From contig CANDEE010000004.1 of assembly GCA_947383685.1 (NCBI GenBank), forward strand, positions 1 to 57,811: a DNA stretch of 57,811 bases, given 5' to 3'. The stretch's first letter is position 1. Each line of letters starts with the position of its first letter. The translations under genes were made by a program, and so were the position numbers. The DNA comes from an uncultured Pseudoflavonifractor sp. Lineage in GTDB: Bacteria; Bacillota; Clostridia; Oscillospirales; Oscillospiraceae. A model generated the notes under the pieces. The model searched no databases. It saw only the letters and a program-made list of their open reading frames with translations, and was not told where the DNA came from. Positions 42,152 to 50,919 of the stretch are shown piece after piece.

Positions 42152-44467
42152 CTATTCTTCTGGCAGTTTGGGAGCTTGTTCGGAAAGAGAGAAGCGTACT
42201 GTTACCACAAACAGGTCTGCCACAGGCTCCACTGTTAGCTCCCCGCCGCAGGCGCGGGTAAAGGAATCAGCGATGGCCAGCCCCAGGCCGCTGCCGCCAT
42301 CGGTGCGGCTCTGATCGCCCCGGACAAACCGCTCAGTAAAGTCCACACCGTCTGGAAGTTCAGTCTTGGAGGTGTTTTTGACCGCCACCTCAGCTTTCCC
42401 GTCCTTGACCACAAGGGTAAGATAGACCCGAGAGCCCTCCAAAGCGTATTTCAGAGCGTTTTGTAGCAAATTCTGGAATACCCGGTACAATCTGTTCCCA
42501 TCGGCTACAATGGTCACTGGTTCCTCGGGAAGGCTTTGCCGCAGAGTAACGGGAGCGGCTACAATGACCTCCGCCATATCTGCGGTAGTTTGCCGCAGTA
42601 GCTTGGCAAGGTCCAAAGGTTCCAGTTTTACCGGCAGGTTCCCGGAGGAAGCTTTACTGATTTCAAATACGTCCAGCACCATGGTCCGCAGCCGTTCGGC
42701 TTTCTGGGCCAGTATTTCCACGTATTTTCCGGCGGGAGGGTCCAGCTTCTCCTGCTTCAGTAGCTCAGCGTAGCTGATAATAGAGGTGAGGGGGGTTTTT
42801 AGGTCGTGGGATACGTTGGTGACCAGTTCTACCTTCATCCGCTGACTTTTTGTTTGCTCCTCTACCGCTCTTTGGATGCCCTGCTGGATGTCCGCCAACT
42901 CCTCAGATGCCAGCCCCAGGTCGCTGTCCATCAGTAAGGGCGGTGGAGAGGCGAGATCGCCATTATGGACAGCGGTGATCTGGTCGGTCAAGCTGCCCAA
43001 GTCTTTTGCCAATGCCATGGCTCGGTGTACTGTGCGGATGAGCCATATGGGAATAACTATCATGGTGAGCAAAAGGATGACCCAGTAGGGAAGAGTAACT
43101 ACAAATCTTGGACTCCCGCCGGAACGTATCCACACTGCAAGAGTATAAAAGGCTGGAAAAGTAAGGCAAACCGCCAGTAATACCAGCAAAATACCCCAAG
43201 CCATGGTTCGGCTGATCCGTTTTTGGATTGGCAGCTTCAGGCTCTTGGCCCGCAGCAACCCACAAATACCGTGTCGCCAGGGCTTGTCCCCATAGCGCAG
43301 GTCATTGATAAACAGATAACAAATCCAAAATGCAAAAAGTACAGACTCAGGCTGTTGGGCAATTTCACAGAGATACTGCTTTAGAAACCAGGGATATTGA
43401 AGATAGCCGCCGTCTTCAATGGAGACAGCGTAGGCAGCTTCAGAGAGAAGATAGCGCATATCCTCTGAGAGAGGCAGGAATAGCAGGACAATGGCGCTCA
43501 GAAGAAGAATCAGCTTGATCTCAAACCAGATATGGCCCGTTGCTTTGGCAATAACCTGGTCGGCCAGGAGCTTTTCTTTCCGAAACTTGAACCAAACTGC
43601 AGTCAAAAGCAAACCGATGCTTAACAGGATGGCGGTATTTACCACCAAAGCTTGCCGGTTGTTCTGCCAATTTCTATAATTCCAGTAATAACGGTTATTA
43701 TTTTGCCGCTGGCTCCAACCGTTGGCAAAGTCAGCCTTGACATAGAGGGCGGGTTCGTCGGCCACAGCCAGATAAACCCGTACTGCCTTTGCCTCATCTC
43801 CGGCTAAAAAGTTGCTGTAACCGGGAAGGTTCCAATGTTTGTCGTCTTCTACATAGTATCCATTGCCATAGAGGTCCAGCTTCTCCTCGCCTTTTATGGC
43901 TTCGCACTTATATCCGCCGAAGGAGAGGCGGAAGCTATATCCCTGCTTTGGGAAGGTGGGAACCCCATTCTTGCGCCGTTCCATGTTGGTATAGACAACC
44001 TGGCTGTTGACGGTAATATAATAGAGAATATTTTCATCATTCTGAAATTGCTTACTCCAAGCCTCAGCTTCCTTTTTCCAGCGTTCCTTATCCGACTCGG
44101 TGGGTTGACGATCCGTGTACTGGTAGTCGTTGACATACCAAATGTCCTCTTGAAGCACCACAGTTTCCGCAATAGCCTCTGATTCAATTAAAAAATCGTT
44201 GTAATCGTAATAATTATTGTAATAGCTGCCGGTAACAGGTCCGCCCACGCCCATTGCGATAAAGCTGTTCATCACATTAGAGAGGTAATCCCGAAAGGTC
44301 CTGGTTTCCTGGAAATCACTTTTCAGAGCGTTTTGGAGCTGCTCCCGTCCACGATTGTTCATTAGGTTTGCCGCAATGGGTAGCAGGGAAGCCAGCAGAA
44401 GGCTTATCCCCAGGATAAAGCTGACAAAGCCCAAAATTGCTTTAGATTTTTTCCATTTTGTATCCAA
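42152..44467 (-). CDS. Sensor histidine kinase with multi-span N-terminus
   Basis: 771-residue membrane kinase. One N-terminal span (about 10-32), an extracytoplasmic region of about 235 residues, then five more hydrophobic spans (about 272-478), and a HisKA/HATPase core: His in VSHDLKTPLTS (about 553), N-box LLQNALKY, G-box GGSGLGLAI (about 722). The large six-span sensor is unusual; I recognise no ligand domain. TTG start at 44467 overlaps the response-regulator gene by 26 bases; this start is plausible but its Shine-Dalgarno is weak. Confidence 0.88.
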   Translation of the reverse strand: MDTKWKKSKAILGFVSFILGISLLLASLLPIAANLMNNRGREQLQNALKSDFQETRTFRDYLSNVMNSFIAMGVGGPVTGSYYNNYYDYNDFLIESEAIAETVVLQEDIWYVNDYQYTDRQPTESDKERWKKEAEAWSKQFQNDENILYYITVNSQVVYTNMERRKNGVPTFPKQGYSFRLSFGGYKCEAIKGEEKLDLYGNGYYVEDDKHWNLPGYSNFLAGDEAKAVRVYLAVADEPALYVKADFANGWSQRQNNNRYYWNYRNWQNNRQALVVNTAILLSIGLLLTAVWFKFRKEKLLADQVIAKATGHIWFEIKLILLLSAIVLLFLPLSEDMRYLLSEAAYAVSIEDGGYLQYPWFLKQYLCEIAQQPESVLFAFWICYLFINDLRYGDKPWRHGICGLLRAKSLKLPIQKRISRTMAWGILLVLLAVCLTFPAFYTLAVWIRSGGSPRFVVTLPYWVILLLTMIVIPIWLIRTVHRAMALAKDLGSLTDQITAVHNGDLASPPPLLMDSDLGLASEELADIQQGIQRAVEEQTKSQRMKVELVTNVSHDLKTPLTSIISYAELLKQEKLDPPAGKYVEILAQKAERLRTMVLDVFEISKASSGNLPVKLEPLDLAKLLRQTTADMAEVIVAAPVTLRQSLPEEPVTIVADGNRLYRVFQNLLQNALKYALEGSRVYLTLVVKDGKAEVAVKNTSKTELPDGVDFTERFVRGDQSRTDGGSGLGLAIADSFTRACGGELTVEPVADLFVVTVRFSLSEQAPKLPEE

Positions 44468-45140
44468 TGCCCCACACCACCTTCAAATATTCTGGTTCCT
44501 TGGGATTGAGCTCGATCTTTTCCCGGATGCGCCGAATATGTACCATCACCGTATTCTCTGGGGCGTAGGTAGTGTCCTGGTCCCAGACCCGGCTGTAAAT
44601 TTCCTCGGCAGGGAAGATGCGGCCCAGATTTCGCATAAGCAGGTCTACAATTTTGGTTTCGGTAGCGGTAAGTTTGACGGAATCTCCGTCAGCGTAGAGG
44701 GCCCGTGTTTCCGGATCATAGCTGAGCCTACCCGTTACATACCGGGCGTTTTGGACGGCGTTCATGTCTCCTAAGCTGGTATACCGCCGCAGATGGCTTT
44801 TTACTCTGGCTACCAGTTCCTGGGGGTGGAAGGGCTTTGCCACATAATCGTCTGCCCCGATAGAAAGCCCTAGTACCTTGTCGCTTTCCTCGCTTTTTGC
44901 GGAAAGGACCAGGATGGGCAGATTCCGTCTCTCCCGGATTCGCATAACGGCGGAAAGACCATCCAGCTTTGGCATCATCACATCCATGATGATGAGCCGC
45001 AGCTCCGGGTCCAGGGCTTTGTCCAGAGCCTCCATACCATCATAAGCCCGCAGGACCCGAAAGCCTTCTGCCTCCAACAGTAGGGCGATTGCTCCCACGA
45101 TCTCCTTGTCGTCGTCTACGACCAAAATTGTTTCGCTCAT
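44442..45140 (-). CDS. OmpR-family response regulator
   Basis: 232 residues. Receiver domain with ETILVVDDDKE, phosphoacceptor Asp in IIMDVMMPKLDG and the K of KPFHP; C-terminal winged helix (TATETKIVDLLMRN, TVMVHIRRIREKI, GIGYKME). The start at 45140 has AAAGGAGG 8 bases upstream and yields MSETILVVDDD; the longer frame from 45236 is unsupported. Same operon as the kinase, so a cognate pair. Target genes are not evident; VanR/BceR-like regulation is a guess I do not make. Confidence 0.94.
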   Translation of the reverse strand: MSETILVVDDDKEIVGAIALLLEAEGFRVLRAYDGMEALDKALDPELRLIIMDVMMPKLDGLSAVMRIRERRNLPILVLSAKSEESDKVLGLSIGADDYVAKPFHPQELVARVKSHLRRYTSLGDMNAVQNARYVTGRLSYDPETRALYADGDSVKLTATETKIVDLLMRNLGRIFPAEEIYSRVWDQDTTYAPENTVMVHIRRIREKIELNPKEPEYLKVVWGIGYKMEKI

Positions 45141-45165
45141 ACCAAACCTCCTTTGGAACGAGAGC

Positions 45166-45192
45166 ATTATATCAACCATTTCTGACAGACAA
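45166..45192 (-). promoter_or_regulatory. Probable promoter for the two-component operon
   Basis: On the minus strand a consensus TATAAT with TGA before it (extended -10); TTGTCT lies 15 bases upstream as a sub-optimally spaced -35. Confidence 0.5.
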
Positions 45193-45216
45193 GCAGATAA
45201 AACTCTTACAAGTTTC

Positions 45217-45843
45217 TTACAAATCTGTCTGGGCAAACGCTTGCAGAGCGGACCGGTTCAGAAGCTTTACCGAGCCATAGCTCTGCTCCAACCAGCCCCT
45301 TCGGGCAAACTGGGCCAGGGTCCGGCTCACCGTTACCCGGCTTGCCCCCACAGCGGAACCCAACTCCTCGTGGGTGCTGCGGACAAGTCCATCGGCTCCA
45401 GCGTGGCGCAGAAGAATGGAGGCCAGCCGTTTGTCAGCCGAACGGAAGAAGATACCGTCCACATGGTCGGACAGGAGCCGTACGGTCCGGGCCAGATAGC
45501 GGAGCATGGGATGAGCAAGCTCCGGATGGGCTTGAAAAACCCTTTCCAGATGGGCTTTACTTATCGATACAGCTTTGCAGGGTTCAACGGCTGCCGCGGA
45601 GGACACTCTGGGGCACTCGTCAAAGAAGGAGGCCTCTCCCATCAGGTCTCCCGCATGGTGAAGGGTCAGCACTAATTCGGAGCCTCCCGGGGAGCTGATG
45701 TAGCTCCGGGCTGTGCCCTCTAGAAGATAATAGAATTCGTGGGCTGTAGTTCCCTGTAAGTAGATAAGCTGTCCCGGCGTATAAGTTTTTACCCGACGTC
45801 CCTCAGCCAGGGGCACCCAAATGTTATACTGTTCCTCCGCCAT
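45217..45843 (-). CDS. Crp/Fnr family transcriptional regulator
   Basis: 208 residues: N-terminal cyclic-nucleotide-binding-like beta roll (LQGTTAHEFYYLLEGTARSY, about 29-50) and C-terminal HTH (HEELGSAVGASRVTVSRTL, about 158-175). No N-terminal cysteine cluster as in Fnr, so oxygen sensing through Fe-S is unlikely. AAAGGAG precedes the start. Divergent from leuCDB and next to a two-component system; targets unknown. The inverted repeat at 45890-45906 in the shared upstream region is a candidate site. Confidence 0.9.
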   Translation of the reverse strand: MAEEQYNIWVPLAEGRRVKTYTPGQLIYLQGTTAHEFYYLLEGTARSYISSPGGSELVLTLHHAGDLMGEASFFDECPRVSSAAAVEPCKAVSISKAHLERVFQAHPELAHPMLRYLARTVRLLSDHVDGIFFRSADKRLASILLRHAGADGLVRSTHEELGSAVGASRVTVSRTLAQFARRGWLEQSYGSVKLLNRSALQAFAQTDL

Positions 45844-45865
45844 AATATCCGCTCCTTTCTAAAAG

Positions 45866-45895
45866 ATTGTATCACAGTTTACATTCTTTTGGCAA
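45866..45895 (-). promoter_or_regulatory. Promoter for the Crp/Fnr gene
   Basis: Minus strand TTGCCA and TACAAT, 18-base spacer, with TGA preceding the -10. Its -35 overlaps the TGGCA-N7-TGCCA repeat. Confidence 0.6.
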
Positions 45896-45906
45896 GGACT
45901 CTGCCA
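45890..45906. promoter_or_regulatory. Candidate operator TGGCA-N7-TGCCA
   Basis: Inverted repeat of two 5-base half sites with a 7-base spacer, between the divergent Crp/Fnr gene and leuC. The size and symmetry suit a dimeric HTH regulator; no consensus of this family member is known. Confidence 0.35.
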
Positions 45907-45943
45907 TACTAGACGCAACAAAGAACCAAAGGAGGGACTTAAA

Positions 45944-47203
45944 ATGGGAATGACTATGACCCAAAAAATTCTAGCAAAGCACGCTGGGCTTTCAGAGGTA
46001 AAGGCAGGACAGCTTATTGAAGCCAAGCTGGACCTGGTGCTTGGTAACGATATTACAACGCCTGTCGCTATCACCGAGTTTGAAAAAGCAGAGCTGACCC
46101 AGGTGTTTGACAAGGATAAGATCGCCATTGTTCTGGACCACTCCACCCCCTGCAAGGATATCAAATCCGCTCAGCTCTGCGCCCGGGCAAGAGAATTTGC
46201 CAAAAAGTATTCCATTACCCATTTCTATGATGTGGGGCAGGCAGGCATTGAACACGCCCTGCTGCCCGAAAAGGGATTAGTGGCTCCCGGCGAGGCAATC
46301 ATTGGAGCCGATTCCCACACTTGCACATATGGGGCATTGGGGGCCTTCTCCACGGGAGTGGGTTCTACCGATATGGCCGCAGGGATGGCGACCGGCCTTT
46401 CCTGGTTCAAAGTGCCCGCCGCCATCAAGGTGACTCTGAAAGGTGAGCTTGCCCCCTATGTGAGTGGAAAGGATGTGGTACTCCACCTTATCGGCCTTAT
46501 TGGGGTAGATGGAGCGCTCTATAAATCTTTGGAGTTTACCGGGGAAGGGGTGGCGGAGCTTACCATGGATGACCGCTTCACCATCGCTAATATGGCCATT
46601 GAGGCAGGGGCCAAGAATGGCATCTTCCCAGTAGATGACCAAACCCGGGAATATCTGAACGGGCGGGTAGATCGTCTCTGGGAAGGGGTAGAGCCCGACA
46701 CCGATGCAATCTATGACCAGGAGGTGGTTATCGACCTGGCCGCTCTCCGGCCCACTGTGTCCCTGCCCCATCTGCCCTCTAACACTAAGACAGTGGATGA
46801 GGTGGCAGGCTTGTCTATCCAACAGGTGGTTATCGGCTCCTGCACCAATGGCCGCATTAAGGATTTGGCGGAGGCCGCCGCTATTTTGAAAGGGAAAAAG
46901 GTAGCTGATGGGGTCCGCTGTATCGTCATCCCCGCCACCCAGAAAATTTATCTGGAGGCCATGAAGGCGGGCTATGTGGAGACATTTATTAACGCCGGCT
47001 GCGCTGTGTCTACGCCCACCTGCGGCCCTTGCCTGGGAGGGCATATGGGCGTCATGTCTGCGGGAGAACGGTGTGTTTCCACCACAAACCGGAACTTTGT
47101 GGGGCGCATGGGAGATACCAGCTCTGAGGTGATTTTGGCCTCTCCCGCTGTGGCGGCGGCCTCTGCCATTGCCGGGTGCGTGGCGGACCCCAACAGGATT
47201 TGA
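45944..47203 (+). CDS. leuC: 3-isopropylmalate dehydratase, large subunit
   Basis: Fe-S isomerase of leucine synthesis (2-isopropylmalate to 3-isopropylmalate). 419 residues, the shorter (archaeal-type, LeuC2) class. [4Fe-4S] cysteines lie in GSCTNGR (about 301) and CGPC (about 359-362); GADSHTCTYGALGAF is near 120. AAAGGAGGG precedes the ATG. A homoaconitase-like role is possible for this subclass, but leuD and leuB follow, so leucine synthesis is the best reading. leuA is not in the window. Confidence 0.94.
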   Translation: MGMTMTQKILAKHAGLSEVKAGQLIEAKLDLVLGNDITTPVAITEFEKAELTQVFDKDKIAIVLDHSTPCKDIKSAQLCARAREFAKKYSITHFYDVGQAGIEHALLPEKGLVAPGEAIIGADSHTCTYGALGAFSTGVGSTDMAAGMATGLSWFKVPAAIKVTLKGELAPYVSGKDVVLHLIGLIGVDGALYKSLEFTGEGVAELTMDDRFTIANMAIEAGAKNGIFPVDDQTREYLNGRVDRLWEGVEPDTDAIYDQEVVIDLAALRPTVSLPHLPSNTKTVDEVAGLSIQQVVIGSCTNGRIKDLAEAAAILKGKKVADGVRCIVIPATQKIYLEAMKAGYVETFINAGCAVSTPTCGPCLGGHMGVMSAGERCVSTTNRNFVGRMGDTSSEVILASPAVAAASAIAGCVADPNRI

Positions 47204-47218
47204 CGGAGGTGTAAAGGC

Positions 47219-47704
47219 ATGAAAATTTACAAATATGGCAACAACGTGGATACCGATGTCATCATTCCGGCCCGCCATCTGAACGACCCAGACCCCAAGG
47301 CTTTGGCCTCCCACTGCATGGAGGATATCGATAAGGACTTTGCCAAGACAGTGGAGCAAGGAGACATTATGGTAGCTGGAGCTAATTTTGGTTGTGGCTC
47401 CAGCCGGGAGCATGCTCCTCTGGCTATCAAGGCCTGCGGCGTCAGATGCGTTATCGCCAAAAGCTATGCCCGCATTTTTTACCGCAATGCCATCAACATT
47501 GGCCTTCCCATTCTGGAATGTTCCGAAGCGGCGGAAGGTATTCAACCCGGGGATGAGGTGAGCGTGGACTTTGCCACCGGAGTCATCATAGATGAAACCC
47601 GGGATATGACATGGCAGGCCGATCCTTTCCCGGAGTTTATTGATGGTATCATTCAGAGCGGAGGCCTGCTCAAATCCTTGAAGGCGAGAGGAGTGGCAAA
47701 ATAA
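47219..47704 (+). CDS. leuD: 3-isopropylmalate dehydratase, small subunit
   Basis: 161-residue swivelling partner of LeuC. YGNNVDTDVIIPARHL (residue 6) and NFGCGSSREHAP (about 57) are the substrate-binding motifs. A GGAGGTG precedes the ATG. The stop overlaps the leuB start by one base. Confidence 0.96.
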   Translation: MKIYKYGNNVDTDVIIPARHLNDPDPKALASHCMEDIDKDFAKTVEQGDIMVAGANFGCGSSREHAPLAIKACGVRCVIAKSYARIFYRNAINIGLPILECSEAAEGIQPGDEVSVDFATGVIIDETRDMTWQADPFPEFIDGIIQSGGLLKSLKARGVAK

Positions 47705-48789
47705 TGCAGTATAAGATCGCATTGATCCGGGGCGACGGGATTGGCCCGGAGGTGGTCAATGAGGCTGTGGGCGTTTTGGATACCGTGGCTGAGAAATATG
47801 GTCATCAAATCGAGTATGTGGATGTGCTTTTGGGCGGCTGCGCTACTGAAGCGGTGGGAAAGAGCTATCCTGATGGAACTGCTGAGAAGTGCAGGGAGTG
47901 TGATGCGGTGCTGTTGGGTGCTGTAGGGGGGCCAAAGTGGGGGCCTGATAAGCCCGCTGAGCAGAGGCCCGAGACCGCTCTGCTGGCGATTCGTAAGGAC
48001 CTGGGCCTATACGCGAATCTCCGCCCCGCCACCCTGCGCCCCGCTATGACCGATGCCAGCCCTCTGCGAAAGGAAACGGCAGAGAAGGGCATTGACCTGA
48101 TGCTGGTCCGGGAGCTTACCGGAGGCGTCTACTTTGGCAAGCGAGACAAGTACCAGACAGAGGACCGGGGGATAGAAGCTACCGACCTTATGGCATACTC
48201 TGAGAAGGAAATTGAACGGGTGGGCCGTCGGGCCTTTGAGCTGGCCCGCCTTCGCCGCAATAAGGTTTCCAGCGTGGACAAGGCCAATGTGCTGGAGACC
48301 TCCCGGCTGTGGAGGAGCGTGATGCACCGTTTGGCTCAGGAGTATCCCGATGTGGTCTATGAGGATGTGCTGGTAGACAACTGCGCCATGCAAATCGTAC
48401 GGGACCCAGGGCAATTTGACGTGTTAGTGACAGAGAATATGTTTGGGGACATTCTTTCTGATGAGGCCAGCATGGTTACCGGTTCGATCGGCCTGTTGCC
48501 CTCGGCTTCCATTGGAGATTCCGCCCCTGGTCTATACGAGCCGATCCATGGTTCGGCTCCCGACATTGCGGGCCAGGACAAGGCAAATCCCATCGCCACG
48601 ATCCTATCGGTGGCTATGATGTTTCGCTACTCCTTCCAGCGGCCGGAGGAGGCGGACGCCATTGAAAGGGCCGTGGACGGAGTGCTGGAGGAAGGATGGC
48701 GTACTGCCGATATTGCCAAGCCGGGGGAGATGGTCATTGGTACAAAGGAAATGGGGCGGCTCATCCGGGAAAAGCTGAAAAACCTCTAA
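47704..48789 (+). CDS. leuB: 3-isopropylmalate dehydrogenase
   Basis: NAD-dependent oxidative decarboxylation of 3-isopropylmalate, the third step of leucine synthesis. IRGDGIGPEVV at the N-terminus, GAVGGPKWG near 75, RELTGGVYFG near 138 and NMFGDILSDEAS near 245 are all as expected. 361 residues. Coupled to leuD. Confidence 0.97.
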   Translation: MQYKIALIRGDGIGPEVVNEAVGVLDTVAEKYGHQIEYVDVLLGGCATEAVGKSYPDGTAEKCRECDAVLLGAVGGPKWGPDKPAEQRPETALLAIRKDLGLYANLRPATLRPAMTDASPLRKETAEKGIDLMLVRELTGGVYFGKRDKYQTEDRGIEATDLMAYSEKEIERVGRRAFELARLRRNKVSSVDKANVLETSRLWRSVMHRLAQEYPDVVYEDVLVDNCAMQIVRDPGQFDVLVTENMFGDILSDEASMVTGSIGLLPSASIGDSAPGLYEPIHGSAPDIAGQDKANPIATILSVAMMFRYSFQRPEEADAIERAVDGVLEEGWRTADIAKPGEMVIGTKEMGRLIREKLKNL

Positions 48790-48800
48790 ATGAGCAAAAG

Positions 48801-48829
48801 AATCCGCTGGACTTTTAGTCCAGCGGATT
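48801..48829. terminator. Hairpin terminator between leuB and the glycosyltransferase gene
   Basis: 13-bp perfect stem AATCCGCTGGACT / AGTCCAGCGGATT with TTT loop; T-rich on both sides but without a long T-run. Shared by convergent genes; the glycosyltransferase stop lies inside it. Confidence 0.75.
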
Positions 48830-49663
48830 TCCTTCCAATTTGGGGGCCAAAGGTCCCACAGCACCGTCTGTGGCGGCGGATAGAAGGTATGTATAGACCC
48901 GTCCCTTCTGCTCCTCATATAGATCCAGCTTTTGGTAAAGCTCTTTGTAGTATTCAAAAGTGGAGCGCTTCATCGATATAGTCCGCCGAAGGGAAACTTG
49001 AGCGTTTACCAGGCTATCCTCCCGCTTGCGGTAGTAATAGATAGGTTTGGAAACGGCGGCTACCAGACGGACGTGCTCAATATAATTGAGATTGAATAAG
49101 AAATCCTCACACCAGTCCACATCGGCGGGACAGCGGAGATGATGTGCTTCTACAATAGAGCGGCGGTAGAGCTTGTTCCAGAGTACGCCATAGTAGTAAT
49201 TGGCGGGAGCTTTCATCATCTTCTCGGCGAATTCCTGCCGGGTGAAAACCTTATCCTCTTTGATGTGGCCCCGCTGAACCATCCGGTCTCCCGCTACCCG
49301 GTAAAAGTGGCTCAGTACCAGGTCGGCACCGGTGCTCTCCGCGGTGTGGACGAGCGTCTCAATGGCGTCTGGTGTGAGCCAGTCATCGGCGTCCAGAAAT
49401 TGAATGTATTTTCCCCTTGCTTGGTCCAAAGCCTGGTTGCGGCTGTCCGACACACCGGAATTTGGCTTGTTGATAAGCCGAAAGCGGTTGTCAGAGCGTG
49501 CATAGGCGCGGCAAATATCGGGGGAGGCGTCTTTGCTGCCATCGTTGACCAAAAATACCTCAAACTCCCGGTAGGTCTGAGCCTTGATGGAATCCAGACA
49601 ATTTTTCAGATAAGGAGCCACATTGTAAACGGGAACAATGAGCGTGACAAGGGGAGAGGGCAT
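48815..49663 (-). CDS. Glycosyltransferase family 2
   Basis: 282-residue GT-A enzyme without membrane segments. N-terminal LVTLIVPVYNVAPYL, nucleotide-sugar loop with NDGSKD near 38, DXD motif in LDADDWLTPD near 96. Such enzymes build cell-surface polysaccharides from UDP-sugars; donor and acceptor are unknown. GAGG lies 8 bases before the ATG. A single gene divergent from trxA, with no polysaccharide cluster beside it. Confidence 0.88.
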   Translation of the reverse strand: MPSPLVTLIVPVYNVAPYLKNCLDSIKAQTYREFEVFLVNDGSKDASPDICRAYARSDNRFRLINKPNSGVSDSRNQALDQARGKYIQFLDADDWLTPDAIETLVHTAESTGADLVLSHFYRVAGDRMVQRGHIKEDKVFTRQEFAEKMMKAPANYYYGVLWNKLYRRSIVEAHHLRCPADVDWCEDFLFNLNYIEHVRLVAAVSKPIYYYRKREDSLVNAQVSLRRTISMKRSTFEYYKELYQKLDLYEEQKGRVYTYLLSAATDGAVGPLAPKLEGNPLD

Positions 49664-49687
49664 ATCAAAAACCTCGCTTTCAGTTCA

Positions 49688-49716
49688 ATTATACCAGTTA
49701 TGAAATGGAAAGAAAA
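49688..49716 (-). promoter_or_regulatory. Promoter for the glycosyltransferase gene
   Basis: Minus strand consensus TATAAT with TGG before it (extended -10); the -35 TTTTCT is weak. It lies back to back with the trxA promoter. Confidence 0.55.
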
Positions 49717-49719
49717 GCC

Positions 49720-49748
49720 TTGACAAGAGGCGGGAGGTATAAGATAAT
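49720..49748 (+). promoter_or_regulatory. Sigma-A promoter for trxA-ruvX
   Basis: Perfect TTGACA, 17-base spacer and GATAAT, about 65 bases before trxA. Confidence 0.75.
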
Positions 49749-49812
49749 TTAGGGAAGAATAACGATGCTCCCTATTTGGTTGAAGAAAATTGAAACGGAA
49801 AGGATGAGTGAA

Positions 49813-50133
49813 ATGGCATTACTGCATTTCAGCGGTGAAGGTTTTGATAAGGCCCTGTCGGATGGAAGATTGATGCTGGTAGACTTCTGGGCCACATGGT
49901 GCGGTCCTTGTCAGCGGTTGGGGCCTGTGATGGAACAGATTGCGGAGGACTATGAGGACCAAAATGTAATTATCGGGAAGGTAGACGTGGATCAGGAGCC
50001 GGAGCTTGCCCACCGGTTTGGAGTTATGAATATCCCTACGGTTATCTTTTTTAAGGGCGGACAGGAATTGGAGAGGAAAGTAGGCGCTATGCCCATTGAC
50101 GCATATACTCAGTTCCTGGATGAAAATCTGTGA
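49813..50133 (+). CDS. trxA: Thioredoxin
   Basis: 106-residue thioredoxin with the WCGPC redox site at residues 29-33, the cis-proline in NIPTVIFF and KVDVDQEPE. It reduces disulfides in cytosolic proteins. The ATG at 49813 has AAAGGA 8 bases upstream; ATG 49804 has it adjacent. Overlaps the ruvX start region by one base. Confidence 0.93.
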   Translation: MALLHFSGEGFDKALSDGRLMLVDFWATWCGPCQRLGPVMEQIAEDYEDQNVIIGKVDVDQEPELAHRFGVMNIPTVIFFKGGQELERKVGAMPIDAYTQFLDENL

Positions 50134-50558
50134 TGAGGATTATGGCAATTGATTACGGCGACGCCAGAACTGGCGTCGCCGTCTCCGACCCTACGGGATT
50201 GTTGGCGGGATATACCACGGTTATCCAAAGCCGCCGGGCAGAAAATGTGGCAGAAAATATAGTTCATCTGGTAAAAGAACTGGGAGTAAAGGAATTGGTC
50301 ATGGGCTTTCCCCGGAATATGGACGGTACGGAAGGTCCCAGAGCGGACCTGTACCGGGACTTTGCCAAAATGCTGGAGGAAAAGGCAGAAATGCCTGTCC
50401 GCCTGTGGGATGAGCGGCGGACCACCATTGAGGCTCATGCTATTCTTCACGAGAGTGGCAAGCGGATGAAGGCACATAAAAAAAATGTGGACGCAGTTGC
50501 GGCCAGTCTTATTTTGGAGGGGTATCTGACTTACTGCAGGAATCACCCGGAGGCGTAG
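50133..50558 (+). CDS. ruvX: Holliday junction resolvase-like protein RuvX (YqgF)
   Basis: 141-residue RNase H-fold nuclease family involved in 16S rRNA 5' processing and DNA repair. MRIMAIDYGDARTGVAVSD and DERRTTIEAHAIL carry the conserved acidic residues; VDAVAASLIL ends the fold. The ATG at 50133 overlaps the trxA stop. The 3' 50 bases overlap the end of the TSUP gene on the other strand. No terminator follows. Confidence 0.92.
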   Translation: MRIMAIDYGDARTGVAVSDPTGLLAGYTTVIQSRRAENVAENIVHLVKELGVKELVMGFPRNMDGTEGPRADLYRDFAKMLEEKAEMPVRLWDERRTTIEAHAILHESGKRMKAHKKNVDAVAASLILEGYLTYCRNHPEA

Positions 50559-50919
50559 TGCCCTTTGGAGATGACGGTTTGCGAAAAAGCTCAGAAAACC
50601 CTACATATAGAAGAAAATAGCCGAAAAAGTGATGCAAAATATCCACGTCCAGCCCGGTAGCGATCCAGGCTGCCAGGGCGGTGCCAATCAGTCCAGTGAG
50701 AATGGCAGGGAGCAGAACGGCTTTCTCAATAAAGCCGTTTTTGATATGGGTCGGTAAAGCCAGTGCGGCGGTGGGGAGAAAGTAGAGCAGGTTGATTCCC
50801 TGAGCCAGAGTCTGGGGAAGGCCTGCAAAAGCTGTCATGTAAATTAGCAGCAAGGTTCCGCCCCCTACTCCAAAACCGGAAAGGACTCCCGTGACAAGCC
50901 CGACAAAAAAAGCTGCCAT
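50509..50919 (-). CDS. TSUP/TauE-SafE family permease, half-size (C-terminal unit)
   Basis: 136 residues with four hydrophobic segments; begins MAAFFVGLVTGVLSGFGVGGG, the family's GxGGG repeat motif. Full-length TSUP transporters (sulfite, sulfonate or other organic anions) have two such repeats in one chain of about 250 residues; here each is a separate gene. The start at 50919 overlaps the stop of the upstream half by one base (TGATG). The long frame starting at 51351 is a shadow. The last 25 residues are polar. Confidence 0.85.
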   Translation of the reverse strand: MAAFFVGLVTGVLSGFGVGGGTLLLIYMTAFAGLPQTLAQGINLLYFLPTAALALPTHIKNGFIEKAVLLPAILTGLIGTALAAWIATGLDVDILHHFFGYFLLYVGFSELFRKPSSPKGTTPPGDSCSKSDTPPK

